DNA of 46,302 nucleotides from Chitinophagaceae bacterium (GTDB taxonomy: Bacteria > Bacteroidota > Bacteroidia > Chitinophagales > Chitinophagaceae): contig CANCRO010000012.1 of the NCBI GenBank assembly GCA_947380605.1, positions 1 to 46,302 of the forward strand. Direction: 5' to 3'. Both the position numbers and the translations under genes were made by a program. The notes below the pieces were generated by a model, which did not search any database, had not been told where the DNA came from, and saw only the letters and a program-made list of their open reading frames with translations. Below, one piece after another: positions 17,153-25,207 of the stretch (the first letter of the stretch is position 1; every line of letters starts with the position of its first letter).

Positions 17153-17248
17153 TTTATAAAGAATAAAAGTCTAATTTAAACTGTTAAATAATTGTCTAAT
17201 TTTAGCTACTGAATTGTTGCATTTTTCATTTTATAGGCTGAATGCACT

Positions 17249-17256
17249 TAACTTTG
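17249..17256 (+). promoter_or_regulatory. Candidate -7 box (TAACTTTG) of mdh
   Basis: This is an exact TAnnTTTG match, within the same TTAACTTTGCCAA 13-mer found before the thioredoxin-like gene. It lies 40 nt upstream of the mdh ATG. The -33 partner is weak (only T-rich sequence at the right distance). Confidence 0.55.
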
Positions 17257-17296
17257 CCAATCAAATTAATTCCTTAATACAACTTAAATTTTTATT

Positions 17297-18232
17297 ATGA
17301 AAATTACTGTAGTAGGTGCTGGTGCTGTAGGAGCTACCTGTGCCGATAATATTGCTCGAAAAGAATTGTGTGATGAACTCGTGTTGTTAGATATCAAAGA
17401 AGGAATTGCAGAAGGCAAGGCCATAGATATGATGCAGACAGCAGCGCTTTTAGGCTATGATACAAAAATAGTTGGTAGTACCAATGACTATACAAAAACT
17501 ACTGGTACTGATGTAGCAGTAATTACTTCAGGAATTCCTCGTAAACCAGGAATGACTAGAGAGGAGCTCATTGGTATCAATGCAGGAATTGTTAAAGGAG
17601 TAACTCAAAATATTCTTAAACACTCTCCTAATGCAATTATCATTATCATTAGTAACCCAATGGATACGATGACTTATTTAGCATTACAATCTAGCGGATT
17701 ACCTAAAAACAGAATTATAGGAATGGGTGGTATTTTGGATAGCAGCCGTTTCAAATATTATTTATCAACCGCTATTGGCTGCACTTCTACTGATTTACAG
17801 GGTGTAGTAGTTGGCGGACATGGTGATACTACTATGATTCCTTTAACCAGATTAGCCACTTACCAAGGATCTCCAGTAAGCAATTACCTAGATGCAGAAA
17901 CACTTAAAAAAGTAGCTGCTGATACAATGGTTGGAGGAGCTACGCTTACTGGCCTATTGGGTACTTCTGCTTGGTATGCGCCAGGTGCTGCAACTGCAGC
18001 ATTAGTAGAAAGCATCGTTAGAGATGAGAAAAAATTATTTACTTGTTGCGTTAGCTTGGAAGGAGAATACGGACAAACTGGTATCTGCTTAGGTGTACCG
18101 GTAATTATTGGAAGAAATGGATGGGAAAAAATTATCGACTACAAATTAAATGAAGAAGAGCAAGCCGCATTTAATAAAAGTGCTGAGGCTGTAAGAAATA
18201 TGAATAGTGTACTAAGCACTTTAAGTATTTAA
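17297..18232 (+). CDS. mdh: Malate dehydrogenase
   Basis: This is an NAD-dependent malate/oxaloacetate oxidoreductase of the TCA cycle. Its 311 residues are of the LDH-like MDH type. The Rossmann dinucleotide loop is GAGAVG (residues 7-12) and the NAD-specific Asp is in LLDIKEG. The substrate-binding arginines are Arg82 and Arg88 in PRKPGMTREE, and Arg82 marks malate and not lactate specificity. Asp148 and Arg151 are in ILDSSRF. The catalytic His175 is in GGHGDTTM. It is a monocistronic plus-strand gene with a strong bidirectional hairpin shared with fabD after the stop. Confidence 0.97.
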   Translation: MKITVVGAGAVGATCADNIARKELCDELVLLDIKEGIAEGKAIDMMQTAALLGYDTKIVGSTNDYTKTTGTDVAVITSGIPRKPGMTREELIGINAGIVKGVTQNILKHSPNAIIIIISNPMDTMTYLALQSSGLPKNRIIGMGGILDSSRFKYYLSTAIGCTSTDLQGVVVGGHGDTTMIPLTRLATYQGSPVSNYLDAETLKKVAADTMVGGATLTGLLGTSAWYAPGAATAALVESIVRDEKKLFTCCVSLEGEYGQTGICLGVPVIIGRNGWEKIIDYKLNEEEQAAFNKSAEAVRNMNSVLSTLSI

Positions 18233-18250
18233 TACTAAGAAGATAAAAAT

Positions 18251-18295
18251 TCAATAAAAAACTCCAGACTAAAAGCCTGGAGTTTTTTTATTGAA
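18251..18295. terminator. Bidirectional terminator between mdh and fabD
   Basis: This is a long inverted repeat. The left arm (18251-18267) and right arm (18277-18295) pair through CTCCAG/CTGGAG, an A6/T7 run and TCAAT/ATTGA outer ends, around a 9-nt loop. Each strand ends in a T run, fitting termination of both convergent genes. Confidence 0.88.
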
Positions 18296-18315
18296 TTGAT
18301 TTGGATCCCTTTTAA

Positions 18316-19206
18316 TTAACTGACTCCATTTACCACCATTTCCTTATTAATCTTTTGTACTAATCCTTGTAAAACTTTACCTGGTCCCACTTCTGTAAAT
18401 TGAGTGGCGCCATCAGTTGCCATTGCTTGAACACTTTGAGTCCATCTTACAGCACCCGTTAGCTGATCAATCAGATTTTTTTTAATATCTTCTGCATCGG
18501 TTACCGCTTTAGCTACTACATTTTGATACACTGGACAAGAGGATTGGTAAAAAGTAGTCGCCTCAATTGCTGCTGCTAACTCTTCTTTAGCTGGAGTCAT
18601 CAAGGGTGAATGAAATGCTCCACCCACTGGTAAAACAAGCGCTCTTTTAGCTCCAGCAGCCTTCATTCTTTCACAGGCAATTTCAATCCCTTTTACTGAA
18701 CCACTGATCACTAACTGACCTGGACAATTATAATTAGCTGGCACTACTACTTCACCTGTTTCAGCCAACACTTCAGCACATATTTGCTCTACCTTTTCGT
18801 CTGCTAAAGCCAATACGGCTGCCATAGTTGATGGAGCCAATTCACAAGCTTTTTGCATGGCATTCGCTCGAATAGAAACCAGCTTCAACGCATCCTCAAA
18901 ACTCAATACACGATTAGCCACTAAAGCAGAAAACTCTCCTAATGAATGCCCTGCTACCATATCCGGCTTAACATCCTGCAAGGTTTTAAATGCTGCTACT
19001 GAATGTAAAAATACAGCTGGTTGAGTAACGTTGGTTTGTTTTAAATCATCATCACTGCCAGTAAACATGATGTCGGATATACGAAAGCCTAAGATTTCAT
19101 TTGCTTGCTCAAATAAGTTTTTTACAAAAGGATTCGATTCGTACAAATTTTTAGCCATTCCACTAAACTGCGAACCTTGACCTGGAAAAACAAATGCATT
19201 TGCCAT
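18316..19206 (-). CDS. fabD: Malonyl-CoA:ACP transacylase
   Basis: This enzyme moves malonyl groups from CoA to acyl carrier protein to feed fatty-acid elongation. Its 296 residues contain the N-terminal FPGQGSQ (residues 7-13), the nucleophile elbow GHSLGE with Ser88, and the catalytic His in GGAFHSPLM near residue 198. The GQGSQ loop and the Arg117-equivalent region (ANAMQKA, with Arg two residues before) are in the expected order. It is not linked to fabH or fabG here. A TATTTTTG box lies 19 nt upstream of the ATG. Confidence 0.96.
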   Translation of the reverse strand: MANAFVFPGQGSQFSGMAKNLYESNPFVKNLFEQANEILGFRISDIMFTGSDDDLKQTNVTQPAVFLHSVAAFKTLQDVKPDMVAGHSLGEFSALVANRVLSFEDALKLVSIRANAMQKACELAPSTMAAVLALADEKVEQICAEVLAETGEVVVPANYNCPGQLVISGSVKGIEIACERMKAAGAKRALVLPVGGAFHSPLMTPAKEELAAAIEATTFYQSSCPVYQNVVAKAVTDAEDIKKNLIDQLTGAVRWTQSVQAMATDGATQFTEVGPGKVLQGLVQKINKEMVVNGVS

Positions 19207-19225
19207 ACTTCTTGTAAATTTTAAT

Positions 19226-19233
19226 CAAAAATA
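19226..19233 (-). promoter_or_regulatory. Candidate -7 box (TATTTTTG) of fabD
   Basis: This is an exact TAnnTTTG match on the minus strand, 19 nt upstream of the fabD ATG. It lies in A/T-rich sequence, so a chance match is possible, and no TTG is seen at the right -33 spacing. Confidence 0.45.
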
Positions 19234-19361
19234 AAATTTTAATCCGACAAGAATAAGATTAAAATTATTATGATACAAATAAAGGGCTTGTTATACTATT
19301 TATGCTAAAAATATAACCACTACTAGATAAATTTTGGAAGAAACAATTCAATCAGAATGAT

Positions 19362-19958
19362 TTAATGAAGTTTTGCACTAATCAATTTTAAAAACTCACT
19401 TCTTGTTTCATTTTGTTCAAATTCACCCCAAAAGGCTGAGGTGGTAGTTACAGAATTTTGTTTCTGAACCCCTCTCATCATCATACAAAGATGGGAAGCT
19501 TCAATAACCACTGCTACGCCAATTGGATTAAGCGTTTCTTTTATAGAATTTAATATTTGATGGGTAAGTCTTTCTTGAACTTGAAGACGCCTACTATAAA
19601 CATCAACCACTCTTGCAATTTTACTCAGCCCTGTAATCCAACCATTAGGAATATAAGCAACATGCGCCTTACCATAAAAAGGGAGCATATGATGCTCGCA
19701 CATACTATATAATTCTATATCCTTAACAATAATCATCTCGCTTACCTCTTCATGAAATTTTGCAGAATTTAAAATTGCATTAGCATCTTGATGATATCCC
19801 TGAGTAAGAAATTGCATAGCTTTTGCAACCCTTTCAGGTGTTTTTTGAAGCCCCTCCCTTGTTGGATCCTCACCCAATAATCCCAATGCGTCGGTATAAC
19901 TTTTGATTAACCCTTCTGTAACAGGTTGGTCGTATTGCTCAATTTTTTTATAAGCCAT
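19362..19958 (-). CDS. folE: GTP cyclohydrolase I
   Basis: This enzyme converts GTP to 7,8-dihydroneopterin triphosphate, the entry step to folate, biopterin and, through QueD, queuosine. It has 198 residues. The zinc ligands are Cys87 and His90 in [11 protein letters not shown] and Cys158 in HLCMMMRG. The substrate loop EDPTREGL and the [11 protein letters not shown] segment are canonical for the FolE1 (zinc) type. It starts 11 nt after the stop of the first PTPS/QueD paralogue on the same strand, so the two are almost certainly co-transcribed and act in sequence. Confidence 0.97.
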   Translation of the reverse strand: MAYKKIEQYDQPVTEGLIKSYTDALGLLGEDPTREGLQKTPERVAKAMQFLTQGYHQDANAILNSAKFHEEVSEMIIVKDIELYSMCEHHMLPFYGKAHVAYIPNGWITGLSKIARVVDVYSRRLQVQERLTHQILNSIKETLNPIGVAVVIEASHLCMMMRGVQKQNSVTTTSAFWGEFEQNETRSEFLKLISAKLH

Positions 19959-19969
19959 TCGTGTTGTTT

Positions 19970-20395
19970 TTAATTAACTGGATATTCAACAAAATTTCGG
20001 GGTGTTTCATATAACCGAATTTGTAAATCAAATTTATTGTCTATTTTATCTCTCAAAATATTATAGATCACTATAGCAATATTTTCAGCACTCGGATTTA
20101 AATTTTTAAACTCGACGGTATCTTCATTTAAATTTTTATGATCAAATTTTTCTAAAACATATTTTTTTATCAGATCACTTAACAATTTTAAATCATATAC
20201 ATAACCAGTAGTCAAATCAGGAATACCAGAAACCTTTACAACCAATTCATAATTATGCCCATGGTAATTCGGATTATTGCATTTACCAAATACCCGCTCA
20301 TTAGTTACCTCATCCCATGCCGGATTATTAAGCCTATGGGCAGCGTTAAAGTGTTCAACTCGAAAGACTGATACCTTATTATTCATACTATTCAT
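19970..20395 (-). CDS. 6-pyruvoyl-tetrahydropterin synthase/QueD family protein, copy 1
   Basis: This enzyme acts on dihydroneopterin triphosphate, the FolE product. Its 141 residues keep the zinc ligands His20 (in FNAAHRL), His45 and His47 (HGH), and the catalytic Cys39 five residues before HGH. They also keep the Asp-His pair in KFDHKNLN and the pterin-binding Glu in [11 protein letters not shown]. The C-x5-HGH spacing fits the PTPS-I/II classes and not the Glu-type PTPS-III. The product could be 6-pyruvoyl-tetrahydropterin or 6-carboxy-tetrahydropterin, and motifs alone do not settle which. An alternative ATG three codons in is possible. It directly precedes folE. Confidence 0.92.
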   Translation of the reverse strand: MNSMNNKVSVFRVEHFNAAHRLNNPAWDEVTNERVFGKCNNPNYHGHNYELVVKVSGIPDLTTGYVYDLKLLSDLIKKYVLEKFDHKNLNEDTVEFKNLNPSAENIAIVIYNILRDKIDNKFDLQIRLYETPRNFVEYPVN

Positions 20396-20535
20396 TACTT
20401 ATAATTAAAAATTGAAATGGTTAAAACAGTAACAAAAACATTTAAACTTATAAAAGGAAAATAGTTTAGAACGTTTAATACTGAAGGTTATAACAGAAGT
20501 TTGCTGTTCAAACCCATCAACTCTCGAAATAACTA

Positions 20536-20556
20536 ACAATTGAAATTACCAATTGT
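20536..20556. repeat. Inverted repeat between the two PTPS/QueD genes
   Basis: ACAATTG and CAATTGT are separated by 7 nt, 37 nt after the stop of copy 2 on the minus strand. There is no strong T run, so a weak terminator, an operator or chance are all possible. Confidence 0.3.
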
Positions 20557-20592
20557 TTGCTGTACTCAAATAAAAAGCGACCTATCTAACAA

Positions 20593-21003
20593 TTAATCTC
20601 CGTAATATTCAACAAAAATTCGGGGAGTTTCATATAATTTCAGACAATGTAAATGCACATCCTTGGGCAAATGGGGTACTAGCTCCCCCCAAATACCGAT
20701 TACTAAATTTTCAATGGAACATAATTTGCCAGCCATAAAGTCAACATCTAAGTTGAGATTTTTGTGATCTAATTTATCAATCACGTGCTGCTGAACAATC
20801 AAACTCAATTTTTTTACATCGAAAACAAATCCAGTATCAATATCAGGTTCCCCTTTTAGCGTAACATATAATTCGAAGTTATGTCCATGCCAATTCTCAT
20901 TAGCACATTTACCAAATACTTCCTCATTTTTCTCCTTAGTCCAAGTTGGATTAAAAAGGCGGTGAGCTGCGTTAAAATGTTCTATTCGGGTAATGTAAAC
21001 CAT
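20593..21003 (-). CDS. 6-pyruvoyl-tetrahydropterin synthase/QueD family protein, copy 2
   Basis: This is a 136-residue paralogue of the neighbouring gene. It has the same catalytic set: His14 (FNAAHRL), Cys33, His39 and His41 (HGH), the Asp-His pair in KLDHKNLN and the Glu in LYETPRIFVEY. The copies are clearly related but diverged: [14 protein letters not shown] against FGKCANENWHGHNF, and quite different middles. One may serve queuosine (6-carboxy product) and the other a biopterin-like or other pterin; this is inference. It is separated from copy 1 by 197 nt and has its own TACCTTTG promoter box. Confidence 0.92.
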   Translation of the reverse strand: MVYITRIEHFNAAHRLFNPTWTKEKNEEVFGKCANENWHGHNFELYVTLKGEPDIDTGFVFDVKKLSLIVQQHVIDKLDHKNLNLDVDFMAGKLCSIENLVIGIWGELVPHLPKDVHLHCLKLYETPRIFVEYYGD

Positions 21004-21024
21004 CGTATATCCTCAAAATTTCAG

Positions 21025-21032
21025 CAAAGGTA
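21025..21032 (-). promoter_or_regulatory. Candidate -7 box (TACCTTTG) of PTPS/QueD copy 2
   Basis: This is an exact TAnnTTTG match on the minus strand, 21 nt upstream of the ATG at 21003. That is a typical position. Confidence 0.55.
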
Positions 21033-21077
21033 GTCCCAAAATACCAAAATATGAAGACTATAGCCGAAATTTGTACT

Positions 21078-21725
21078 ATGCGAATTTTATTAACAGCAGC
21101 CACCCAACAAGAAATTGAACCCTATTTATCTTCCAATAAAAACATTGATGTTCTTATTACCGGGGTGGGTGTTCCTTCGACTTTATTCTATCTTCAAAAA
21201 GCAATACTTTCCTTACAACCAGACATTATTATTCAGGCAGGAATTGCAGGTTCATTTTCGAATACCCTTTCATTGGGTGAAGTAGTCATCGTAAAACAAG
21301 ATACTTTTGGCGATATCGGTATGGAAGAAAAAAATGAATTTACCCCTATTTTCAAATCAAATTTTGCTAACGGAAATGAATTTCCTTTTACCGATGGCTG
21401 GCTAATTAATTCAAGTAAACTCATTTCTATTTCGAAATTAAAAGCCGTAAAAGCGATTACAGTTAATAAAGTAAGTGATAGTGAAGTTCAAAAGAATCAG
21501 TCTATTATTCATTTTTCACCTGAAACAGAAAGTATGGAAGGAGCCGCTTTACATTTTATAGGATTACATCAAAAAATTCCTTTCATACAGTTAAGAAGTA
21601 TTTCCAACAAAGTAGGTGAGCGAGACAAAACTAAATGGAAAATAAAAGAGGCCATTAGTAATTTAAATGAGGAGCTAAAAACTTTCATTGATCTGATTAA
21701 AAATGAACTACCCCCCAGAAAGTAA
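21078..21725 (+). CDS. mqnB: Futalosine hydrolase
   Basis: This is a nucleosidase of the MTAN/PNP superfamily that releases hypoxanthine from futalosine in the alternative menaquinone pathway. It has 215 residues from the ATG at 21078, where the typical MRILLTAATQQEIEPYL begins; an ATG nine codons earlier is open but less likely. The phosphorylase-like core shows QAGIAGSF, the EVVIVKQD strand, and the ribose-binding ESMEGAAL segment. The function call is strengthened by mqnD starting 5 nt after its stop. Without that neighbour it could be mistaken for a 5'-methylthioadenosine nucleosidase. Confidence 0.92.
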   Translation: MRILLTAATQQEIEPYLSSNKNIDVLITGVGVPSTLFYLQKAILSLQPDIIIQAGIAGSFSNTLSLGEVVIVKQDTFGDIGMEEKNEFTPIFKSNFANGNEFPFTDGWLINSSKLISISKLKAVKAITVNKVSDSEVQKNQSIIHFSPETESMEGAALHFIGLHQKIPFIQLRSISNKVGERDKTKWKIKEAISNLNEELKTFIDLIKNELPPRK

Positions 21726-21730
21726 TTGAT

Positions 21731-22564
21731 ATGAAACTAACCCTTGGCTTTTCTCCCTGCCCTAATGATACTTTTATTTTTGATGCACTTGTCAATCAAA
21801 AGATTGATACCAATGGTTTTCAATTTGACGTACTACTCGAAGATGTTCAAACGCTCAATCAATGGGCTCAAGAGGGAAAGTTAGCAATTACAAAACTTAG
21901 TTATGGAGTACTCCCGTTGGTTTTAGATAAATATAAGGTATTGAATAGCGGCAGTGCCCTAGGAAAAGGGGTAGGACCCCTATTAATTTCTTCAACTGCT
22001 GATCCTAAACAATCCATTGAAGATTCGCTCATTGCTATTCCGGGTGAAAATACCACTGCTCACCTCCTTTTTTCAATGGCCTATCCCCAAGCAAAAAACA
22101 AAATATTTATTCGCTATGATGAAATTGAAGATTTTGTTTTAGCAAAGAAAGGTTTAGGTGTAATCATTCATGAAAACCGATTCACCTATGAAGGAAAGGG
22201 GTTAAAGAAAATAACGGACTTAGGTGATTATTGGGAGAAAAAAACAAGCAATGCTATTCCACTGGGAGGTATTGTAATCAAAAAAGAATTGGATATTTCT
22301 ATACAACAAAACATCGATGCACTAATTAAAAAAAGTATAGCCTTTGCCTTTTCAAAATACCCCGCACTTACTGATTATATAAGATGCCATGCTCAAGAAA
22401 TGAGCGAACAAGTAATGCGCCAACATATTGATTTATACGTAAATGAGTATTCACTCGAATTAGGTGTGAAAGGAAAAAATGCAATTTTGAGGTTACTCGA
22501 AAATCACCCTATCCAATTTAAAGGAGACTTCAAAAACAGAAAAGATATTTTCGTAGCACTTTAA
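21731..22564 (+). CDS. mqnD: 1,4-dihydroxy-6-naphthoate synthase
   Basis: This is the enzyme after MqnC in the futalosine pathway, converting cyclic dehypoxanthinyl futalosine to 1,4-dihydroxy-6-naphthoate. Its 277 residues have a periplasmic-binding-protein-like fold. The N-terminus LGFSPCPNDTFIFDAL, the AITKLSYGVLP segment and the GVGPLL loop are characteristic, and His and Asp residues for catalysis lie in the VIIHENRFTY and N-terminal segments. It is tightly coupled to mqnB (5-nt gap), so co-translation is likely. mqnA, mqnC and mqnE are not in the window. Confidence 0.95.
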   Translation: MKLTLGFSPCPNDTFIFDALVNQKIDTNGFQFDVLLEDVQTLNQWAQEGKLAITKLSYGVLPLVLDKYKVLNSGSALGKGVGPLLISSTADPKQSIEDSLIAIPGENTTAHLLFSMAYPQAKNKIFIRYDEIEDFVLAKKGLGVIIHENRFTYEGKGLKKITDLGDYWEKKTSNAIPLGGIVIKKELDISIQQNIDALIKKSIAFAFSKYPALTDYIRCHAQEMSEQVMRQHIDLYVNEYSLELGVKGKNAILRLLENHPIQFKGDFKNRKDIFVAL

Positions 22565-22585
22565 AAATTCAGTAAAGAAAAACAA

Positions 22586-22873
22586 ATGAATACAGCAAAA
22601 AATAAGCACACTAACTTAAGTAAGATTATATTTTTTCTGAGTATTGAAGTAAGTTTATTTTGGATTTTAGCTGGATTAATCAATGTCTACTATTTCACCA
22701 TTGTAGGAGTCATCTATGAAATAGTTTGGCTTCCCAATCTGATCCTGCTATTCTCTTTACCACTTGTTTCATTATTTTTTTTAAGCAAAGTAAACAATAA
22801 GCTTACCTCACTTTATTTTTATTCAATGCTAATTTTAACCATCGCTATTTTAAAAATGCTTTTAACTCAATAA
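22586..22873 (+). CDS. Small membrane protein of unknown function
   Basis: This is a 95-residue protein with three hydrophobic segments (about 13-34, 36-66 and 73-92) separated by short loops. It has a basic, Asn-rich N-terminus and no recognised motif. It begins 21 nt after mqnD on the same strand, so it probably belongs to the same transcript. It ends 5 nt before the convergent photolyase stop. A link to menaquinone synthesis is possible from position only. Its hydrophobicity, ATG start and clean reading frame support a real gene. Confidence 0.6.
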   Translation: MNTAKNKHTNLSKIIFFLSIEVSLFWILAGLINVYYFTIVGVIYEIVWLPNLILLFSLPLVSLFFLSKVNNKLTSLYFYSMLILTIAILKMLLTQ

Positions 22874-22878
22874 AAGAA

Positions 22879-24183
22879 TTATTTTTTCAAAGCCTTTCCA
22901 TATACTTCTAGGCATCTCTTTCTAGCCTCTTCATGCACTACAATAGGAGCTGGATAAGTAAATTCCTGGAATTCGGGCACCCACTTTTTAATATACTCCA
23001 ACTTTGGATCAAATTTTTGTGTTTGAAGATAGGGGTTAAATATTCTGAAATAGGGTGCCGCGTCGCATCCACTTCCTGCAGCCCATTGCCATCCACCATT
23101 ATTGGCAGCCAAATCAAAATCCAACAGCTTTTGAGCAAAATAGGCTTCTCCCCATCTCCAATCAATTAATAAGTGTTTGGTAAGAAAAGAAGCAACGATC
23201 ATGCGTACTCTATTATGCATAAAACCAGTTGCGTTTAACTCGCGCATACCTGCATCCACAATAGGATATCCTGTTACCCCATTGCACCATTTTTTAAAAT
23301 CATCTTCATCTTTACGCCATTCAATCATATCATAGGCTTGCTTAAAAGCTTTATAATGACCAACCTGCGGAAAATGAAACAATATCATATGATAAAAATC
23401 TCTCCAAATCAATTCATTTAAATAAGTTTCAGAGAGCCCGCTACTTTTTCTGGCTAGTGCTCGAATACTGATCGTACCAAAACGCAAATGAACACCCAAT
23501 TTTGAAGTACCCTCAATAGCTGGAAAATTTCTTTGAACTGCATATTTTTTTACTATCTCTTCATCCAAAGATTTTGATGGAAAAGATTTTTCAACCTCAA
23601 TAAAGCCCATGGATTGCAAACTTGGAATTGCGAAAGCATCCTGCTGAAAAAAATGATTAAAATACTTTTGAGTATCAAATGGTTTTAAATGATCTTCCAA
23701 CAAGGTAGCCTTCCATTTTCTACTATAAGGTGTAAATATGGTATACGGAGTGCCATCGTCTTTAATCACTTCGTTTTTTTCAAATATCACCTGATCTTTA
23801 AAAGTAACTAATCGAGCTTGATGATTTTCCAACAATTGAGTAATCAGTTTTTCTCTCTCCAACGCATAAGGTTCATAATCATGATTGGTGAACACTTGCT
23901 GTACTCGATATTTATTTAATAAGCTTTTGAATATTTCTAGCGGAGTGCCATAGTAAACTTCTAATGAAGCACCTAATTTGATTAATTTCTGCTGCATTTC
24001 ATTCAATGCGGAATGAATGAATGCTACTCTCCTATCTGTCTTATCTTCTAGCTGATCTAAAATATTTTTATCAAAAATAAATATCGGTAATACCGGTACA
24101 TCAGATCGAAGTGCATGATAAAGTGCAGCATTGTCATCTAGCCGAAGATCCCGGCGAAACCATATAATATTTACTTTTTTCAT
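22879..24183 (-). CDS. phr: Cryptochrome/photolyase family protein (CPD photolyase-like)
   Basis: This is a 434-residue flavoprotein that repairs UV-induced pyrimidine dimers with light. The N-terminal alpha/beta domain opens with NIIWFRRDLRLDDNAAL. The C-terminal FAD domain contains the HLRFGTIS and LIWRDFYHMIL segments. It also contains the FAD/lesion-binding block NNGGWQWAAGSGCDAAPYFR near residues 374-393, followed by FNPYLQTQKFDP. The Trp residues of the electron-transfer chain appear conserved, including DWRWGEAYFAQKL. It is a class I photolyase by resemblance; DASH-type cryptochrome features are not evident. It lies downstream of the aminotransferase gene (23-nt gap). Confidence 0.94.
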   Translation of the reverse strand: MKKVNIIWFRRDLRLDDNAALYHALRSDVPVLPIFIFDKNILDQLEDKTDRRVAFIHSALNEMQQKLIKLGASLEVYYGTPLEIFKSLLNKYRVQQVFTNHDYEPYALEREKLITQLLENHQARLVTFKDQVIFEKNEVIKDDGTPYTIFTPYSRKWKATLLEDHLKPFDTQKYFNHFFQQDAFAIPSLQSMGFIEVEKSFPSKSLDEEIVKKYAVQRNFPAIEGTSKLGVHLRFGTISIRALARKSSGLSETYLNELIWRDFYHMILFHFPQVGHYKAFKQAYDMIEWRKDEDDFKKWCNGVTGYPIVDAGMRELNATGFMHNRVRMIVASFLTKHLLIDWRWGEAYFAQKLLDFDLAANNGGWQWAAGSGCDAAPYFRIFNPYLQTQKFDPKLEYIKKWVPEFQEFTYPAPIVVHEEARKRCLEVYGKALKK

Positions 24184-24206
24184 TTACTCTATATAAAACA
24201 TATATT

Positions 24207-25046
24207 TTATAAAATAGTTGACTGTAAAGACGAAAAAATTGTATAGGTCAAACTATTTTTGAACGTAATGTCTCCAATACCTTGCACCCATCTAATATTA
24301 TAAATACTATTCGTTAAAAAAACTTCGTCAGCAGCCAATAACTCGGAAATACTAATTTCCTTTTCTATCAAATCGATACCTGATTTTAATACCTGTTGAA
24401 TAACCACTCTTCTCATCACCCCTGCTACACAACCTTCTTGCAGAGAAGGAGTATACACAACCCCATCTTTGACAATAAAAATATTGGCAATAGTAGTGTC
24501 ACATATCCTTCCATTCGTATTTAATACAATAGCGTCATTCCATTTTTGAGTTTTAGCTGTTAGCGCAGCAAGTACATAAGGAAGGTAATTATTGTGTTTG
24601 AGGTTACTTAGTAAATCGCAGCTTTTTTTTGCAGCTTCATAAATCCCTAACACTAAGCCATTGCTATTCCATTCTCCATTACTTGGTGCTAAAGGCCAGC
24701 TTTGTATGATATAATTAGGTAAATGATTTTTTGCATCGTAGAGTCCTCCATCCCCTCTTACAATATTCAATCGAATTCTTGCTGCGTTCGCATGACCATT
24801 CTTTTGCGCCAATGCTGTCATCTCTTTTTGCAAAAAATCTACAGTCAAATTTTTGGGGATTTCAAATTCTAAAACTTTCAATCCCTTCCAAAGTCGGGCG
24901 AAATGGTCATCTTCAAATAGCAGTTTCCCATTGATCATTTTGATAGTTTCAAATAAACCATCTCCATATCTGAGCCCCCGATTATCAACTCCAATCACTG
25001 GGCTTCCCTCAGGATGTATTTTGCCGTTATAATTAAAATAAACCAT
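24207..25046 (-). CDS. Class IV aminotransferase (aminodeoxychorismate lyase-like)
   Basis: This is a 279-residue fold-type IV PLP enzyme. The N-terminal GVDNRGLRYGDGLFETIKM and the PLP lysine Lys150 in NLKHNNYLPYVLA fit the PabC, D-amino-acid and branched-chain aminotransferase group. The final phosphate-binding segment is LTNSIYNIRWV. The pattern is nearest to 4-amino-4-deoxychorismate lyase (p-aminobenzoate synthesis), but substrate cannot be decided by eye. One oddity stands out: the family Glu that contacts the PLP ring nitrogen, in a G-x-[IV]-x-E-x3-[SA]-N pattern, is read here as Asp183 (GRICDTTIAN). It is 23 nt from the photolyase gene, so the two may be co-transcribed. Confidence 0.85.
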   Translation of the reverse strand: MVYFNYNGKIHPEGSPVIGVDNRGLRYGDGLFETIKMINGKLLFEDDHFARLWKGLKVLEFEIPKNLTVDFLQKEMTALAQKNGHANAARIRLNIVRGDGGLYDAKNHLPNYIIQSWPLAPSNGEWNSNGLVLGIYEAAKKSCDLLSNLKHNNYLPYVLAALTAKTQKWNDAIVLNTNGRICDTTIANIFIVKDGVVYTPSLQEGCVAGVMRRVVIQQVLKSGIDLIEKEISISELLAADEVFLTNSIYNIRWVQGIGDITFKNSLTYTIFSSLQSTIL

Positions 25047-25207
25047 CTATAAAATTAAAAGGTGATCCTATGAATCAATAGTAATTGAATAATTATTTAG
25101 AAGAAATAATCATTCATCTAATAGAAAAGATTTATAATCAATAGCCGGGAGGCTACTCTAAAGAGAAAAAAGAATTACACTCACCATCCAACTTCGAAAT
25201 CACGCTA

